In this document: positions 63,491-64,000 of the stretch, piece after piece
Numbering within the stretch: the stretch's first letter is position 1
How the letters are laid out: each line of letters begins with the position of its first letter
From: Gordonibacter faecis
Lineage (GTDB): Bacteria; Actinomycetota; Coriobacteriia; Coriobacteriales; Eggerthellaceae
Length of the DNA: 64,000 bases
Assembly (NCBI RefSeq): GCF_030077735.1
Contig: NZ_JASJEU010000018.1
Location: 1-64,000, forward strand
Direction of reading: 5' to 3'
Translations under genes and position numbers: made by a program
Notes under the pieces: model-generated
Database searches by the model: none
What the model was told of the DNA's origin: nothing
The model's input: only the letters and a program-made list of their open reading frames with translations

Positions 63491-64000
63491 TTAACTTTGC
63501 TTCACTTTCTTGGCAATGCGATCGGCCACCGACAGCTCTTCGCGCTTGTCGTTGCCCCAAAATACCACGGCCACCATGCCGGGCCCCACGTGCGAGCCAA
63601 TAACGGGCCCGATGTTGCACTCCAAAATGAGCACGGTGTCGTCCACCTTGACCAGCGCCTCTTTCAGGCGCTCGGCATCTTTCGCGCAATCAGCGTGAGC
63701 CACCACAACCACCTGACCCGGCCCCTTTTCTGCCCGCCGACGCTCGAAGTACTCGGCAAGTTGCTTGAGGCCCTTCTTGCGTCCGCGTGCCACGCCGGAA
63801 AGCGACAACTTCCCGTCGAGCGCAATATTGAGCAGGGGCTTCACGTCCAGCTTTGAGCCAGCGTAGGCCACCGAACCCGGAATGCGTCCACCGCGACGCA
63901 GCGCCTCCAAGTCTTCCACCATAAACTCGGCGTCCACGAAGTTGCGCGCCTCTTCGGCCCACTGCGCCAGCTCACGCGCTGTGAGACCCCGCTCGCGCTG
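63491..64000 (-). CDS. DegV family protein (partial, 3' end)
   Basis: The last 169 residues of a DegV-type fatty-acid-binding protein; the start lies beyond the right edge. Visible are VEDLEALRRGGRIPGSVAY, LDVKPLLNIALDGKL and HVGPGMVAVVFWG at the end, as in FakB proteins that present fatty acids to a FakA kinase. No FakA gene is in the window. Confidence 0.92.
   Translation of the reverse strand, partial: QRERGLTARELAQWAEEARNFVDAEFMVEDLEALRRGGRIPGSVAYAGSKLDVKPLLNIALDGKLSLSGVARGRKKGLKQLAEYFERRRAEKGPGQVVVVAHADCAKDAERLKEALVKVDDTVLILECNIGPVIGSHVGPGMVAVVFWGNDKREELSVADRIAKKVKQS

Overview
The window looks like a chromosomal stretch from a non-sporulating, GC-rich anaerobic actinobacterium of class Coriobacteriia, most likely family Eggerthellaceae. 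This rests on the ribosomal protein sequences, a transcription factor with about twelve membrane segments fused to a LuxR-type HTH next to a molybdopterin oxidoreductase, and giant BspA-like secreted proteins. I worked by eye, so family names come from motif recognition and are not database hits.

Layout. Bases 1-160 carry the upstream region of a minus-strand gene lying off the left edge, with the same promoter module as the three BspA-like genes further right. 660-8050 holds housekeeping and envelope genes: a DUF6020-like membrane protein divergent from a small XRE regulator that has three operator-like repeats, nagB-nagA for GlcNAc-6-P catabolism, a 729-residue membrane protein, and adk. 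8180-13700 is an accessory block between adk and secY: the LuxR-type regulator, then a Mo/W-bisPGD oxidoreductase, a two-cluster ferredoxin, and two small membrane proteins of the SpoVA (SpoVAC/SpoVAE) type, then a zinc-ribbon peptide. 13840-22950 is the minus-strand S10/spc ribosomal block from rplB to secY. It starts at rplB behind a consensus-like promoter (rpsJ, rplC, rplD and rplW are not present) and contains two unusually long, highly structured spacers. 23230-27270 holds a YgiQ radical SAM protein, a DUF5996 protein and a YegS-like lipid kinase.

27479-55525 is dominated by three tandem minus-strand genes for secreted leucine-rich-repeat proteins of about 2,700-3,030 residues. They share a signal peptide type, LRR_5 blocks, repeated DUF285-like modules, InlB-like tails and a C-terminal domain without LPXTG. 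The first is intact. In the second and third, the signal-peptide reading frame meets a run of 12 or 13 G (coding strand) just after the signal peptide, and both are out of frame by one base as written. This is the hallmark of ON/OFF phase variation by slipped-strand mispairing. All three, and the gene off the left edge, share a promoter and leader module with hairpins whose loops carry the same CGGGAAA core. A small AT-rich cassette (JAB/JAMM-domain protein plus a 57-residue acidic protein) sits between the second and third.

56000-64000 returns to ordinary genes: a disordered single-pass membrane protein, a small hypothetical protein, a radical SAM/DUF4130 DNA-metabolism pair behind a TTGACA-N17-TATAGT promoter with a LexA-like box, a PflX-type radical SAM protein, a 6PGDH-like dehydrogenase and the 3' part of a DegV gene. 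Two families of intergenic palindromic repeats are scattered through the window. The two candidates for undescribed biology are the phase-variable giant BspA locus with its shared leader element, and the coupling of a molybdo/tungsto-enzyme with SpoVA-type channel proteins.
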